This document shows, one piece after another, positions 23,901 through 38,900 of a stretch of 64,000 bases of DNA. Position 1 is the stretch's first letter. Each line of letters begins with the position of its first letter. The stretch is taken from assembly GCA_013399015.1 (NCBI GenBank), contig VWZX01006417.1, forward strand, positions 547,614-611,613, read 5' to 3'. The DNA comes from Galbula dea. Lineage: Eukaryota; Chordata; Aves; Piciformes; Galbulidae. A program made the position numbers and the translations under genes. The notes under the pieces were generated by a model. That model had not been told where the DNA came from. It searched no databases and saw nothing but the letters and a program-made list of their open reading frames with translations.

Positions 23901-26900
23901 GGGAGCTCTGGAGATCATCTAGTCCAACCCCCCTGCCACAGCAGCCTCACCTACAGCAGCTTGCACAGCATCACATCCAGCTGGCTTTGGAATGTCTCCA
24001 GAGATGGAGACTCCAGCACCCCTCTGGGCAGCCTGGGCCAGGGCTCTGCCACCCTCCAAGGCAAGAAGTTCCTCCTGAGCTTGAGCTGGAACTTCCTCTG
24101 TTGCAGTCTGTGCCTGTTGCCTCTTGTCCTGTCCCTGGGCACCACTGACCAAAGCCTGGCCCCATCCTCCTGCCCCAGCCCTTGCAGTATTGCTCAGCAT
24201 TGCTAAGCTCCCCCCTGAGTCTTCTCCTCTCCAGGCTAGGCAGCCCCAGCTCCCTCAGCCTCTCCCCAGCAGGGAGATGTCCAAGTCCCCTCAGCATTTC
24301 TGTAGCCCTTTTCTGTTCCCTCTCCAGAGGTTCCCTGACCTTCTTGATCAGGGGAGCCCTGAACTGGCCCTAGGACTCCAGATGTGGCCTGACTGGAGCA
24401 AATCAGAGGGGGAGGAGAACCTCCCTGGACCTGCTGGCCACACTCTTCTTGGCATGCACCCCAGGGCACATCCAGAAAGGACCAAGGCTTCTAAACCAAC
24501 AGATTGCTTCTGGTGCCAAGAGGAGCATGGTGCAGGCTGTCCAGGTCCCAGAGATGCATCTGTTTGAGACTTGAGCTGTTACTGCCTTGTGGCTCCCTTG
24601 TGCTCCATGGCAGTACCAGTATGGCTGGTGGAACACAGCCACAGTGTTACCATGGCAGTCTCTCAGGATTAAGCCATCAGTTTCTTACTTGATCTTCCTG
24701 CTGGTGCAGATGAGGAGTCTTTCTCATCAGTGTGCCTTGCCTGTCTCAGCAGGGCCTTGTTTTTTGGCCATGGCACATCACAGGCATGCTCCTGCCAGGC
24801 AGCAGCATGTAGAGCAGTACCTCTCTTCTGCTCTCTGTGATTATTGCACCTCCAGCTGTTCTGTGTCTGCATCTGGAAAGCAGTTCTCTTCCTTTTAACA
24901 CCTTGTTCTGTACTAGTAAAGTCACTCAGGTGTGGTCTGAGGTGAGAAAAGACAGCTGAGGCCTCTGTTGAGGTCAGATCTTTGTCACCCACTTCCATCT
25001 TTGCTTTAGGAATGAAACCTCACTGAGATTTCTCCTGTGCTGCCTTCAGAGCAGTTGGGTATCAGAGTGCCCTTCCTGTGGCAGCCTAACTTAAATATCC
25101 ACTCCCTGGAGGCAACTGAAGAGACTCTGAGGAGTGGGAGGCTTCTCCAGGAGCACAGGGAGGGCACAGACAGTTCAAGATCTTTCCACACCTTCCAGTT
25201 ACTGATGGGAGGCTGTGTCTGTAAGCAGATTCTGTGGTCAGCTCTGATCCCTCAGTGAGAGTGGTGCCAAATGCAGGTTGCCAGGAGATAATGGAAAGGA
25301 CAAAGCTACAAGCCAGTCCCCCAGGGCATCAGGACTTCTCAGCAAGGTTGAAGACCTTCAAGAAATGTTGCAGTTAACTTTTTCACTGCAGCAGAAGGAT
25401 TAGCAAGCTGTCAGCTGTTGCAGGCTGGCACAGCTCCCATTGAAGCAGTGGAACAGTGCTGATCTGCTGAGCTGATGTCCTCACCTGCACCCTCCGTGGT
25501 GGGGGCAAAGAGGTGCAAAAACCTGAAGGGATAAACTGTTCATGAACCTTCTGGCTTTGTGGCTAACAACTGTGCCTTCCTCACTCCCAGCACAGCATGT
25601 GGCTTCTTTCAGTCTGCATTTCTAGTCTCCCTTTCATGCACAGCACAGAAATGTGAAGAGTTATTGGCCAGATCTCTAGGGACATGTTGTTGGTGGCAGC
25701 AGAAACCCTGCCTGAGAAAGCTGATGTCTGGTAGCTTTGCTGCTTTAGATCTCTCTGAACTTCTGAGTTTTGATTCTTTTGTTTCCTCTTAGGGCCAACC
25801 TGCAGGGACATGTGCAATAGCTGAAAGACTCAGAGATGTCTTGAGGAACCTCTTCAGCTCAGCTTCTCCATCTGTAGTGTTGAGTACAAGGCCTGCAGAT
25901 CCAAAGGAGGTTCAGGTAAGTCTTGTTGCTGCCTAAACCTTTGGAGAAGTGTCCTTCTGCTTGCTGTTTTTAAGTACTTGTTTGTGACAGAGAGATGAGC
26001 AGTGATCAGGAACAACTGGAACATGTCTTTAAATCAACACAGCCTTTGGCAGTGGAGGTTTGGTGATCCTAAGGTAGCCAGGTGGCTGCCTGTTGATCCC
26101 ATGCCCCATCCCACATCTGCTTCCCTGGCTCAGTGTGACAGAAATGAAAAGGATTTGCTATTTGCCTGTGTGTGACTCCTCTTGTTCTGCTTGCTTTTCA
26201 CAGAAGGTACAGAACAAAACCCTTCTCCCTCAGAGCACTAGTCCACCTAAACCTCCCAGGGCTCATGAACTCAAACTGCTGGTGAAGAACATCATGGCAA
26301 ACCTCACTGATCCCAGTGCTGCAGGTAATGGCACCCCTGTGATGCTGCTCATTTTCAAGCAGGCCTTTGAGGGGTTTTTCTTTTGCCTTTTGGCTGAAAT
26401 AAATTGGGATTTCTGGGTGACAGGCCTCTCTCAGGAGATGTAAGAAATTGCTGTGCTCTGAGAAACAGCTACAATTTCTTGTAGCCCCCTTCAGATCCTG
26501 GAAAACCACCAGAAGGTCTCCTGGGAGCCTTCTCTTCTCTAGCCTGAACAACCCCAACTCTCTCAGCCTGTCCTTGCAGTGTCTGCAGACTGAGAGGGGC
26601 AGTGTATTCTGTGGGCAGGTGGGGAAGTGTTTGCAGCAGTCTGCTCAGAAGTGCAGGCTGGGAGGAAGGGATTTCTTTGCTCTCTTTGCAGCATGCCTCT
26701 TGGTGATGGAATGTTCATAACTGGGTGTTGTTCTTTCTTGCCTTTACAGGCAGCACTAACCTTGTGTGTATAGTTCAGCTGAATGAACCTATGCAGAAGT
26801 TTTCCAGCTCTGTAGCCAAAAATGCTGCAAATCCCTTTTGGAAGGAGGAGTTTCTCTTGTAAGTACCTCACCTGCAGGGATTACTTCTACAGTAAAGCAT

Positions 26901-29900
26901 CTTGCTTTTCTACTTCAGCTAGCTGAGGTTTCTGAGGGGTGAATGGCATTTTGAAGTGCATCCAGCTGGGTGGCCTCAGAGAAACCTGGAGCTGGTAGAA
27001 ACTTCAGGCTATCTCCTGACCCTCTGCATGGGTCTGAGCTCAGATTGGTCTCTATAGCTTCCCCTGCAGAGATCTGATTCTGGCAGATGGCAGCATAACA
27101 AGCACAGCAGATCACCCTGGGCTTCCATACAGTGCCAAAATAAAGTGATTAGCAAGGTTTTGAAGTCATTTTTACCTTGAAGACTGCATTTGGGGAAATC
27201 TGATGTCTCTCCATTCCCTCCTCTGAGTGGGAAGTGTAAATGTGCCCCCAAAAATGGACCCTCTAGGAGAAGGATGGCTCCAGTTCAAAAGCTGAGGAAC
27301 TGGGTTTGTTCTGTAGAGCAAAAGTGTGACTCTTGGGCAGCCTGTGCATGGTGTGGTGGCATTCACACAGCTGCTGGGGAGAAGGGCAAAAGTGAGCAGT
27401 TCTAAACCTTCTTTTGCTAGCAGCAGAGCAGAAATACCTGCTAGCTTCTGCAGGAGTTGAGGAAGGGGAGAGTCCCTGATGCTGGGGTGGCTCAGAGGGC
27501 TGTTGGCAAGCAGAAGCAGCTTCCTAGGGGAATGGGATGGAGATGCTGCCAGGTAACAGATACTGGGATGGGTTGTTTTGAAGGTGAGATGTACTTCCTG
27601 GGCAGTGGAGTCTCTCTGGTTCCTTCTGGAGCTTTCTTCTCCCATCTCAGTCCCATTTCTCTCTCTCTCAAAGTATATATTTCAGAGAGTAATGCTGCTT
27701 GTTTTCATGGGAGGCTTTTTCTTTGCTGTCTAGTCCCAGCCTGGCATCCACTGGGTCTGCTCCTTTTCTTGCAGAGCAGAGGCTTAGCTTACAAGGACCT
27801 GAGCCTGTGCCTGTCTGTGCTGAGAGCTCTTTCCCTTGAGGAGTGTGTTCACTTCTTGGTGCTCTTCCTCAGCTTGAAGGTGCAGTGAACATGCAGTGCC
27901 TAGATCTTCTTCTGCCTCCTGATTGCAGCCTGCTAGACTGTGCTGGGGAATGTTGTGGAGCATGCAGTGCTGAAGCAGGAGTGCTGAGGGGAAAAGTGAC
28001 AGGTGCTGCTTCATCTGAAGGAATGGTCATCACCAGGGGAGGTTTAGATTGGAGAGCAGGAACAATTTCTTCCCAGCAAGAGCTGTTAGGCATTGGCCCA
28101 GGCTGCTCAGGGCAGTGGTGGAGTCACCATTCATGGAGAGGTCCCCAAACCATCTAGCTGTGGTCCTTAGGGCCATGGTTTAGTGGCATGGTGGTGTTAG
28201 GTAGCTGGTTGGACTTGATGATCTTAGAGATCTCTTCCAACCTTCAGGATTCTGTGAAGATCTGCTGACCTGCAAAGCCCTAACCTCAATTTCATTTGCT
28301 TCCCAGTGAACTAAGTGCCAAATCCAAAGCATTGCAGCTGCAAATAGGAGAAGATGGAAAACCAGACAGTAAGTATCAAAACTGAATTGTTTTGCATGAG
28401 CCTTGCTACATGGTGATGGCAGTCAGCTTGTAGTTCTCCCTGGCTGGAGAGCCAAACAAGGAACCTGCCAGATTTCTGAGCCTGCATAGAAGTGGAAGAT
28501 GTCTTCTGCTGCCTTGGCCTGGTGGTGACATCAGGTAGGTGACATCAGGTAGGCCTTGAGCAGCCCTGAGGGGCAGAGCAGCTGAACACAGGCAGCCAGG
28601 TCTCTACTCTGCTTTTACTCCCAGTGTCTTGTGATAGTAGATGAAGGGCTGGCCAATCATTTATTAGCTAATAATATTTTATCTAAGCCACTGTTAATGA
28701 GTAATATAGCCAAGTGCTCTCTGGCAGGCAGGGGGGGTTGGGACTAGGTGGTCTTTAAGGTCCCTTCCAACTCTGACAGTTCTATGGTTCTGTGATTAGT
28801 GAGGAGAGAGCTGGGTGATGTGAATAGAATCTAGACCTCCTCTTGTCTTTGAATTTGGCAGAAAGCTAGGATTTCACCTGAAATCATGCAGTACTTGTGC
28901 CAGGAGTTTGCTGCAGCCTAGTGCAGCTACTCAGGGAAGGGGAGGAACAAGACAACTGCTAAACTTGCACTGAAGTTTAAACTAAGGCAGACTATTCTTA
29001 ATGCTATACCGGTGTACCAGGAATCCAGAGCCTTCTCTGAGATGAACATGTGTGGCTCTGGTTATAGAGCTTGTTCAAGAGTCTAATCATAATGCTATTT
29101 CTAGGTGATTTCTTTTCCTCCAGGCATTCTACATATACAGGAGAGAAACAGGCCAGAAATCCTGGCAAATAAGTGATGTTTCATGTCTCCATTTTCTCCT
29201 GGTGCCCAGCATTAGGTGAGGCTGAGGCACAGTCATAATACATGGGAAATCAAGCTGTAAAAGCTGTTATGTTTCTGCCCTGTGGTGTGGAGTCAGCTCT
29301 TCCCCCTGGCTGCTTGTATACTTGCCTCCTCCTTTCCCACCTCCTCTTCACACATCCTGACAGCTCTGGCTTTGTTGATTCTATTTCTTCTAGGTCCTTT
29401 ATCCTCAAAAGTGACTTGATTTTATTTCTTCCAGGTCCTTTATCCTCCAAAGTGACTGTACCTCTAGACTTGTTCAGGAAACAACCTTCTGGCCAGCAAA
29501 GCTTTGCACTGAAGAGCAGCACCAGTGAGAGCAGCCCAGAGCCAGGGGCTGGGCTTGGATCCATTAGTGCAGAGGTACTGCTGTGTTGGGATGGGTTTCC
29601 AGGGGGATCTTGCACTTCTGGAAGTGCTTGTGAAGGCTGGGCTTGTGCTTTGGGCTGTCTCAGTGCCAACTGTGGCCAAGAAGGAGCAGTGCCTTCAGAT
29701 GTCATGGCAATGCTTCACCCAGCAGCTGTCAAAAGCAGTTTGGCTCTTGCCCATCAGTAGAAATGCCAGAGGATGACTAGCTGGAAATGGTGATGTTCTT
29801 CTTGCTTGCCTGTGCTTATCAAGTGCCTTTTTTTTGTGTCCTCCTAGTTCTCTTTCCTAGAGCCCAGTGAATTCAAGCTGTGGCAGGTGTCCTCTGCAGT

Positions 29901-32900
29901 GCTGGCCCCCAGGGTAGAGAAGGATCGCACTGTGATGCCCTGTGGCACTGTGATCACTACTGTAACTGCTCTGAAGACCAAACCTCGCCTGGAAGGGAGG
30001 TCCTCTCCTCTCAGCACAGGTGGGGAGCTCCACTGCTGCCAGAGGTCACCCTTAGGCTAGGCCTTGGCCTACAGAGAGGGAGTGGGCTGTAAGGAAAGGT
30101 GCTGTGTCCAGACTCCTCTGACGTGTGGGTGCTGCGGGGGATGATTGTGTTCTTCAGGGGCAAGTTCTTAGTGTGCATGAAGCCTTGGTCTTCCAAGAGG
30201 AGTGGTTGATGTTCCTCTTCTCTTCATGCATGCTTTAAAGCTGAGGGATCATGCAGAAGAGCTTGGTTTTGGTGGATGGCAAAAGCAGCAGAGTCTTAAG
30301 AGTGTTTGCTCTGTGCCCTGGTCTGTGTTACAGTCTCTTACAAGGATTAGTGTCATCTTGGGACCAAGGTTTTTCTTTGCAGTGCACTTCTCAGGACTAG
30401 ACTTTTCTGATCCTTCTGGAGCTAAGGATGAAAGTAAAAGCTCTGAGCAGTCTTTGTGTGAAGGCTGAGAAATTGCTTCCTTCTCTGAAGGAGTTAAAGC
30501 ACATCTTTGACTGAAGGGAAAGTGGCTGTTGTCTAGCATCTTACAGTACAATGCTTAAAACCAATGAATTCCTACACTTGAGAGGGCTCTTGGGGTCAGC
30601 TTGCCACAGAGAGCATGTGTTGAGAGTTTGTGTGAAGCAGCTTTCTCAAGCACTCATGATTCAACAGGCTTTATCATTCTTGCCATCAGTTCTTTTTGTT
30701 TTCATCATGAATATCTGGAATACTTTTAAATCACAACAAAAAACCCCAACCTCTTGCTCCTCAGATTCTCCTGGGAAAACTCCAGTTAAAGTAAAGGTGA
30801 TTGAAAAGGATTTCTCTGCCCAAGCTCTTCATTCTCATGGTGCTCCAGTCAGCAAAACCTTATCCTCTTCAGACACAGGTAACAGAAACCTTCAGAGGTG
30901 CTAGGGAGAATGTGTCTCTGTCTGCTGCAGAGGGGATCAGGGTAATCCTCTTAAAACAACAGCAACCCCATCTGGCTGCTGCCTTCCACCAGGCACTGAG
31001 AGCTTGATGCTAGCAGGTGCTGTGGTTAGGGGCAGAGCAGCCTTGCAGGAGAACTCTGCTTTTAATTGGTGATCTCAGTTACCAGTGAGCTCTAGAGAGG
31101 GGAGGTGACTGCAGAAAAGCCAAACTGTCTTTTCTTCTGCCTTTACATTAAAGATTCCTCCTCTCTAAAGGCATGGGGGACACTGCACAACTGCAAACCC
31201 TCTGAGACTTGCCTCTGAAGGCCATTTGTGAAGTCCTCCCTGTCTGAAGAGAAGGCAGGAGGCTGGACTGTTGTAGGGAAGGCTGAATTCTCTTCCTAGC
31301 CCTGCCACTGTGCTAATGCACATCCACAATCTTGCTGTGCCTGTTTCTCCACCTTCCTGAGTCACCTGGCATGCAGCTGAAGTGCCTTCAGAGTGTCAGG
31401 TGGCCTGGGTAATAACTTGAATTACAATGGCACTTGGACTGGATTAAACCTAATTTTGCTTCTGAGTTGCCACCCTGAATCTTCAGCAGAGTTTTCAGTC
31501 TGCTGTCTGGTCACCAGTTGAGTTTTGGTTTGGGCTCTGTGTGGAACACTGAGGAGAGATGGGACCTAGTCTGGCTGTAAGTGCACATGATGTGGAGTCT
31601 GCTGGTCTCTGGAGAGATTTGGGACACTCTGGAGATGATCTAGGCTGCTCCTGGGAGGCTTGCTGAGAGGGAGGAAGACAGAAAGCTGGGGAAGATCAGG
31701 AAGCAGTAGCTGTGACTGGGTGGTAGGAGCATGGAAATCTTTCCCTGCCTCCAGACTGAGGAGTACTCTGATACCATGAAGCAGAATGAGATTTACCAAG
31801 CCAGTTTGGGAAATGTTAAGCTTGTCCTAGACTCTTCTGGCTTATCTTTTCTACCTGTAGATGGTATTAAAGAGACAAAGCAGTTACTGGGGAGCTGATG
31901 TGAGGATGACTTAGGGCAGGTTGAGAGTGTTCTGCTGGGGGAATTTCTGTGAGCTGTTTATGCAGTACAGCAGGAAGAACAAAAGTTTAAGCCAACTGAA
32001 GGAAATAAGGAGGAGTATCTAGTATGGCAGTCACTGAGGTAGTGGTTATCACAAACATCATGCCAAAAGAGCAACCAGAACTATGGAAGAGATGCCATGG
32101 CTGTGCCATGGTTCTAAGGGATGACAACAGTTAGGGTTAGCCAGTGCTCCTGATGCTATCCTGGGTGCTTTCAGCTGTTCCCTGGGGCTTTTTCATGGCT
32201 AGGGAGCTGGAAAAGCAAGGGTTTGTGATGAGTGTGCAGGCATGCATGGGCATGCATACCCCTTCTGCACACATGCCCTTGAGTTCCCAAAGTATCTGAG
32301 ATGCTTGGTGCAGTGTCATTGCTCAGGGCTCCTCTCTTACTGCATGAATGGCACAGTAACCAAAAGCCACTGCTTGGTTTAATGAACTCTGCTGCTCTTT
32401 CCTTGATAGAAAAGGCCACCTCAGACAGTGCTACCTGGGGAGGTTGGTTCCATTAACCTTCTTAGCCTTGGCTGTTCCTTGCTTCCTTTGATTAGTGTGT
32501 GTTTGCTGTGCCCAAACTGCTTCCAGACTAGGTACAGAAATGGCCATGCTTACAAAGGAGCTTGTGTTGGTCACTAAACAGCATCTGCTAGAGCAGCTTT
32601 GGTTTTAATTCCTGTGTTTGGAGGGCAAAAGGGGCTGCACTTTGGTGGCAGATAATAAAGAGCAGAGTGACTGCCTCTTTGCCTTCCCCAGCCTGCAATG
32701 GTGCCAGAGCACAGCTGGAGGAGCAAAAGAGCAGTCAAGGCATGTGCCAGCTAGAACTAGGCCTGTGATGCCTGATGCTGCACCCACTGCAGGGTAGCAA
32801 GGCATTAACATAGTTGGATGTTTTCTCTAGGCTTCCAAAACCTCCTGTGTGCTCAGGGCAAAGGCTTTGTGAAGTGCAACTTAGATTCCTTTCCTCCAAA

Positions 32901-35900
32901 GGATGAGTAACAGAAGGGAAAGACAAAGCCCCAGAGCTGGGTGGTGATTTGGGCAATGTTTTGGTACCCCTGGTGTTTGTACCATTGCTGCTAATTTGAT
33001 TCTTTTGAAGTCAAGAACAAACTCTGCCTCTCTTTGCTCTTTTTCTTTCCTCCCTCTGAAATAATCCTTCCTTTTCAGAGCTGCTGGTCCTGAATGGCAC
33101 TGATCCTGTTGCAGAAGCAGCCATCAGGCAGTTAAGTGAGTCTGCAAAGCAGAAGCTGAAGTCTCCTAGAAAGAAAAGCACCATTATCATATCAGGGGTG
33201 TCCAAGGTAGAGTAGAAACCACTTCCATGCCATGCCTGGTGCTGTAAAGCACTGCCCTGAGTCTGATGGTAGCCTAACATGCATTCTGCTGCCTCCCATC
33301 CTGCAGGCCCTGCAGGAGCTAGGTCTCTCTCCCAGCTTGTTTCAGGGTGGTTTGCTGGGGAGGGGTTGGGGTTTGGGCTCTTGGGTCTGACAGCCTGACT
33401 GAAAATGCATGGGAGCCTTGGGTGGGAGTGGGGTGATTAGGCACTTGGGAAGTGCAGTTTAGGTGAGAACAGGAGATAGTTAGTCCTTCTCTGGGCTTCA
33501 CTCATGGAGGGAAGGTGCACAGAAAGAGGGTGAAAGCTTTCTCAGATCCTTCCAAAGTTGCTAAACCAAAACCCTCTGAAAAACCTCCTGGTTTTCTGGA
33601 GTCTGTTGCAGAGGGAGGGCAAGCAGGAGACTGTTTCTCCCCCAGTATACAGCATTCCTCCAGACTCTCTTCATCCACAGCCCAGCATCCCATCTGATGC
33701 TTGCTCCCTGCCTGGAGTCCTTTCCATTTGCTTTCCAAGTCTTGCTGTTATGCACAGGACCCCTCAAGCCCTCTGAGTGCAGGCCAAGACATGTGCTGAT
33801 GTGCTGAGGGAGGGCAGTGAGGATCAGCTACCAGAGTGATGGAAGTGAGGACAGTGGCACTTGGTGTCCAGCTGCTACAGGCACCAAGAAATCCTTCTAC
33901 CAGAGATTTGTCTTTGCATGCTGATGCTTCATTACAGCAGCACATGCAGGAGAGTGCTGTCACCAGCAGTGGGGCTGGGGAGAGGTGGGAGGCCTGTCAT
34001 TAGTTCTTTTCCCTCCAGAAATTTGCCACTGACAGCATTATTAACCTTGGCTACTTGCTCCTCTCCTTTAGTGGAGCTCAGGAAGCCTCAGAGTGGCTTT
34101 CTGATAGCCCTGAGCAATAAAGGAAGAGTGGAAAGAAGAGAAAAGAACTTTTGCAGGGAAGCTCTTGAGGTGGTTTTGGGTTTTGGCTCCAGCAGAGCAG
34201 CTTGTGTCAGGGTTGTCTCTTCTTTTCCCTGGGCAGACCTCTTTATCTCAGGACACTGAAGCTGCACTGCTGCTGGACTATGCTGCAGCCATGGACAACT
34301 CCTGCAAAGCAAAGCCACCAGCTGTGGAGGAAGCTCTTGCAAAAGTCACCTCTGCTGAAGAGCTCCCTTTAGGTGCTGCAGAAATAGTACCTGATGCTGA
34401 GCCACAGCAGGATGCTCATAAGGCCTGGGGTTTGGAGAATGGCAGCCAGCAGTGGGACACCAACACCCTCTTAGACCAGACCTGTGAAGAAATATCTGGG
34501 AGCTCATTAAGTGTTTCAGAAACTGGGAGCATGAAGAAATCTAAAGGTATGTATGTGGTCCTGAGCCTTCCCTGCACTGCAGTGAGAGGCTGCTTGCCCT
34601 GTCTGGTGCCATCAGCACTGCAGTAGTTCATCTTGTCTGCCTGATTGTGGTCCTTAAACTGCCTGTGATTGTGTTGGTGGAAGCCAGTCTTCCTAGCAGC
34701 CATAAAGGGTGCAGTTCCCTGGCTCTCTGAGCCAGCTCAGGTTCTCCTGCACTCCCTTCCATCAGGAAGCTGAAGAAGAGCAGCTCACTAAGCCCAGCTT
34801 GGCTGGGAGAGAAAGAACTAGCCACCTTGTCATGTCCTCAGGGAAAAAGTGTAGTCTTGAACAAGGCCTTGTGCTGTATTAGCAGCCCCATTACTAACCT
34901 GGAGATGTCAGGGTTCCACAGCTGCTTTCTGCTGTGTTCCTTCTCCTCCTTCACCTCTCCAAGCACAAGGCTCCCCTGCCCTCTGTAAAGTTGCTGTCCA
35001 GGAGGCACCAGAGCTTAGCCAGGAGAACTCTGACTCTGAACTGCCTTGGGAACAGCTTCTCCCTTTTCCCTGATGTCACTGGCATGTAGTTAGCTAAAGG
35101 GAATGGAATCAGAGGTAATTTAGTAAGTGGATAAGGGGACAGATCATTTCACTGATGTAGTTACACAGAATCATTAAGGTTGGAAGGTTTTTGGGTGTGG
35201 TTTTTTGCTAGCCATTGTGCCAGGCTGCCCAGGGCACTGGTGGAGTCACCATCCCTGGAGGGCTTCAGAACCATCTAGCTGTGGTCCTTAGGGCCATGGG
35301 TTAGTGGCATGGTGATGCTAGGCTGATGGTTGGACTTGATGATCTCAGAGGTCTCTTCCAACCTTTATCTTTGTACACACATCTCTTCCTAGAAGCCTTG
35401 AGTCTCTGCTTTGTCACAGCTAGAGCAGGCCAGGAGCAATCCCCATGCCTTCAGCTGACTCCAGGTTCCTGTTTGGGCAAATGCTTTCCCTTGGGCAAAC
35501 CCAAAGCCAAACAACACCAAAATAAACCAGAACAAAATACAGCAAAACAACAACAACAACTGACCCCAACCAAAGCCCCTTCTGCTTTCCAAGGCTTTGT
35601 AGATGTAGATGTTTAAAGTTAGCACTGTCTTTTATGTGCCCTTTCTGACTTCCTCTTTCTTACCCATCCCTTCCATAAACTTAAGAGGACTGCAATGCCA
35701 ACCTGAACTAATTCCTTACACAGTAAGTTACTTTGGTCTGTTTTAAAGCAACTGTAGTTTTATAGTGGCACACTGCTGGTCAAGGCTGAAGCAGAACAGA
35801 GCTGGGCACCCATTTTCTTCTTCCCCCATCCATTTCTTTCCTCCCTCCAAGCTTCCCTTCCCTTGCTCCTATGTCACAGCAGCTCAGCCTGCTGGAACAA

Positions 35901-38900
35901 ATCATTCTTCTGATGGTCATGCTGTCCAAGTAGGTCCCACAGCAGGGAAGGTTTGGAGAGGTGCTGCTCTCTCTCCATCATGCCTATTCCTGTAGGATCT
36001 GCTCAGCAAGCAGCATCTACCCATGCAGTCCATGTGTGAGCCCAGAACTGTGCATGCACTTGCAGAATGCTTCCTTTAGAGCCTGCTGCTGCTTACAGTG
36101 TTCTAGGTCTCTTTTGTAACCTAACTTGTAGAGCTACCAGGACAGGACCTCAGCAGGCAGTTAGTTACAAAGCCACCTGGATAAGGACTGGTTTGGAAGT
36201 TGGGAAGGAGTGGAAAGAAGCAATCTCTGCTCATATCCCTCTGGATGGGGAAGGAAATCTTCCTTCCTTAACAAAAATGAGATTCAGAAGTGATCCTACC
36301 CCCCACAAGCACTCTCAAACCACCCTGAACTAGAGCAAAGGAGCCTAGAAAGAGCAGGCAGCCTGTACAGCAGTCCTGACATGCTCTCTGCTTCTCTCCT
36401 GGTGGCAGGGGCAGAGCTGGCACCTGGATCCTGCTGAACTTGAGAAGTAAGCATGCCAGCAGCACTGTTGCCAGGCTTGTGGTTGCCCTACCCTGGTTTC
36501 TTAGCAGGGCTGCATGCCTTCCCCAACAGCTGGAGCCACAGCTGGAGCCACTGTCAGTACAACCAAACTGGCTAAAGACTGCTGGGTGGCAGCAGGGCTG
36601 TGGCAAGCTTCCAGGTAGCAATGACCTCAGTACCTCTGGAAACACAGGGGAGCTTTCATGTCAAGGGCTTGCTGCTTGTGCTGAGCCTGTGCTGCAGTTT
36701 TTCAGCTCCAGTGAGTTTGTCCTAGGCCAGCAACAGGATTTTTACAGCATTCTTGGTTCAGTTCTGTTTCCTAGGATGAGAAAACAGCCTGAATGGATAG
36801 GATTAATTAGCTGTTTATGGATAAACCCTTCTGTCCTACTCCTTCTGTTGGCACAGCCTCAGCTGCAGCTGCCAAGGCTGCTGGGCAGAGCAGCTGACTG
36901 GGAAAACAAAAGCCACACAGCAGCAAAGCCTCCTCAATCCCCTCCAGCCTGTGCACATTAGCAACTGTCAGTATCATGGGGGTTAAACACTGTTCCTTTT
37001 GTGATGCTGACAGCAGCTTGAAGTGGTCCTGCCTTGCCAAAACAATTAGAGGGTGATGGGAGAGCAGGCAAGTTTCAAATCCATCAGTCTGAACTGACTT
37101 CTTGCTTCCACCCCAGAACAGTCCCAGCAGCAGCAAGACAGCACATGCTAGAATATCCTCCCAGGTGCTGGGTGCTTAGTCCTTAAAAAGAAAAGAGTAA
37201 TAAAGCCAAGCACATGTTTGTAACTGCTCTGACCTGAACAAAGCAGCATCTGGCTGCCATAAAATACCTATTCTGCAGCTGTCACTGTGCAGAGTGACAG
37301 GCAGCCCCTGTCAGGTCCCTGGGGGACAACCAGGTCATTCCAGCTACTGCACAGGATTGCAGGAAAGAATTGGTCTGTGTCTTGCTGCTCGTATCCAGTT
37401 GCAATGGGAGGAAAAGCAGAATTAAGTCAGGAATTCCTATCTGAGCTGCAAAAGAATGAGGAAACCTGAGAGCAGTGCAGGATTGAGGCATGGAAGCTTT
37501 GCCCTCATGTCCTAGTCTGCCTGCCAGCAGGCTCCTGTGCTGGCTTGTTACCTGCCTCCTCCTTTGTTCAGATTGGCTCATGCCACTTGGACAACACCAC
37601 TTAGCCAATTTCTGCCCCAATCTGTTGCTCCTTTAAGGTGGGGCTGTGGAGCAGTGTCCCTGCCAGCTGCAGCTGAGCTGCCTTGCACATCAGACACATA
37701 TGCACATGGGAAGGGAAGGTGGAATTTGGCAGAACTGTGGCTGTAAAAATACCCACCCAAACCCTCAGCTTACAACAAGAGAAGAGTGCTGGTGGCTGGT
37801 GTTGGCAAGATGAGTCTTGAGTCCCTGGTGAGATGACAGCTGCCATTGCCTTGGCTGCATGATAGATTGGACATGGGATCAAGGGAAGGAGTTACAGCCA
37901 AATAAAGTGACTTCATGTACTGCAGAAGGGATCTGAGCAAGTTTCTGAACCTGTTGGAAGCAGATGTAACATCATTTTTAAGCTGCTTGAAGCGAGTTGC
38001 TGTTCCTGACAGGATTTTAAACCAGCAAATGCTTTGTGATTGCTACCAAATGCACATAGAATGTGTGCTGCCTGGCTTGTGTGGGTCTGCTGCACTCAGG
38101 TGGACTGCCAGCTCCTGTTCTCTGGCCCCAGCAGTGGCCTTCACCTCAAAGCAAAATGCCATCTTCATGTTGTCCATCATGGGCTAATTATTTTGCTTTT
38201 CAGCTCCTTTGATCTCTGAAAGAACCAAAGGGAGTAACATTACTTCCTCTGCTTCACTCTTGTTAGAAAATACTCTCTGCCGGTGTTGGAAGGATTGGCT
38301 ATGCCTGTCTGACATGTGAGAACCCAGGGTGCACCCCACCCCAAATGCTCTGCATGTGGATGTTTGATACCGTAGCTTTCAGAAGAGCATTTGAGACTTA
38401 GAAAGTGGAAGGAAGGAGACTTCCCTAAGATGTCTGGATTGGCTCTAGAAGCTGAAATCAGAGGATGTCTATTTGATTGCTCACAGGCATATTTCCCAGT
38501 AGCTTTCCTTCCTTTTCAACAGCAAGATTCCTGAAGGAACTGAAGGAAAACTCCTTTTTCCTTTAGTGCTCCTCTAGCAGTATCTGTGTGAGCTCTTCTC
38601 TTCTGACCAGTTCTGCTAACTGCACAGCTGTGTCTCTCTGCATCTAGCTAGAACTCCCACAGGCTGTCAAGATTCAGTTTGCATGAGACTTGCATGGAGA
38701 AATACATGCTTCATGGAGTCTGAATGTCTCAGTGGTGGTCAGTTGGGAGAGAGCCAGACCAGTGGTGGGGCTCGGAGGGCTCGGTAGCATGTAGCCTTCA
38801 GTGGTCGTGCCTCTGGCTGAAAGCACGACTGCTCACCTTTGCCAGTGTCTGAAATCACTTGTTCCCAGGTGGAACTCCTACTATTCTGTCCTCTGGCTTC

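Larger units (their letters stand above)
20932..25792 (+). other. C2CD2: C2CD2 intron 4
   Basis: A 4.9-kb intron with three antisense CR1 copies (21.2, 22.6-23.4 and 23.9-24.5 kb). Outside these nothing specific is seen. Confidence 0.8.

Noticed and set aside
29394..29434. Upstream acceptor as the true start of C2CD2 exon 9
   Set aside because: It brings a TGA in frame within nine codons, while the downstream acceptor continues the C2-domain frame.
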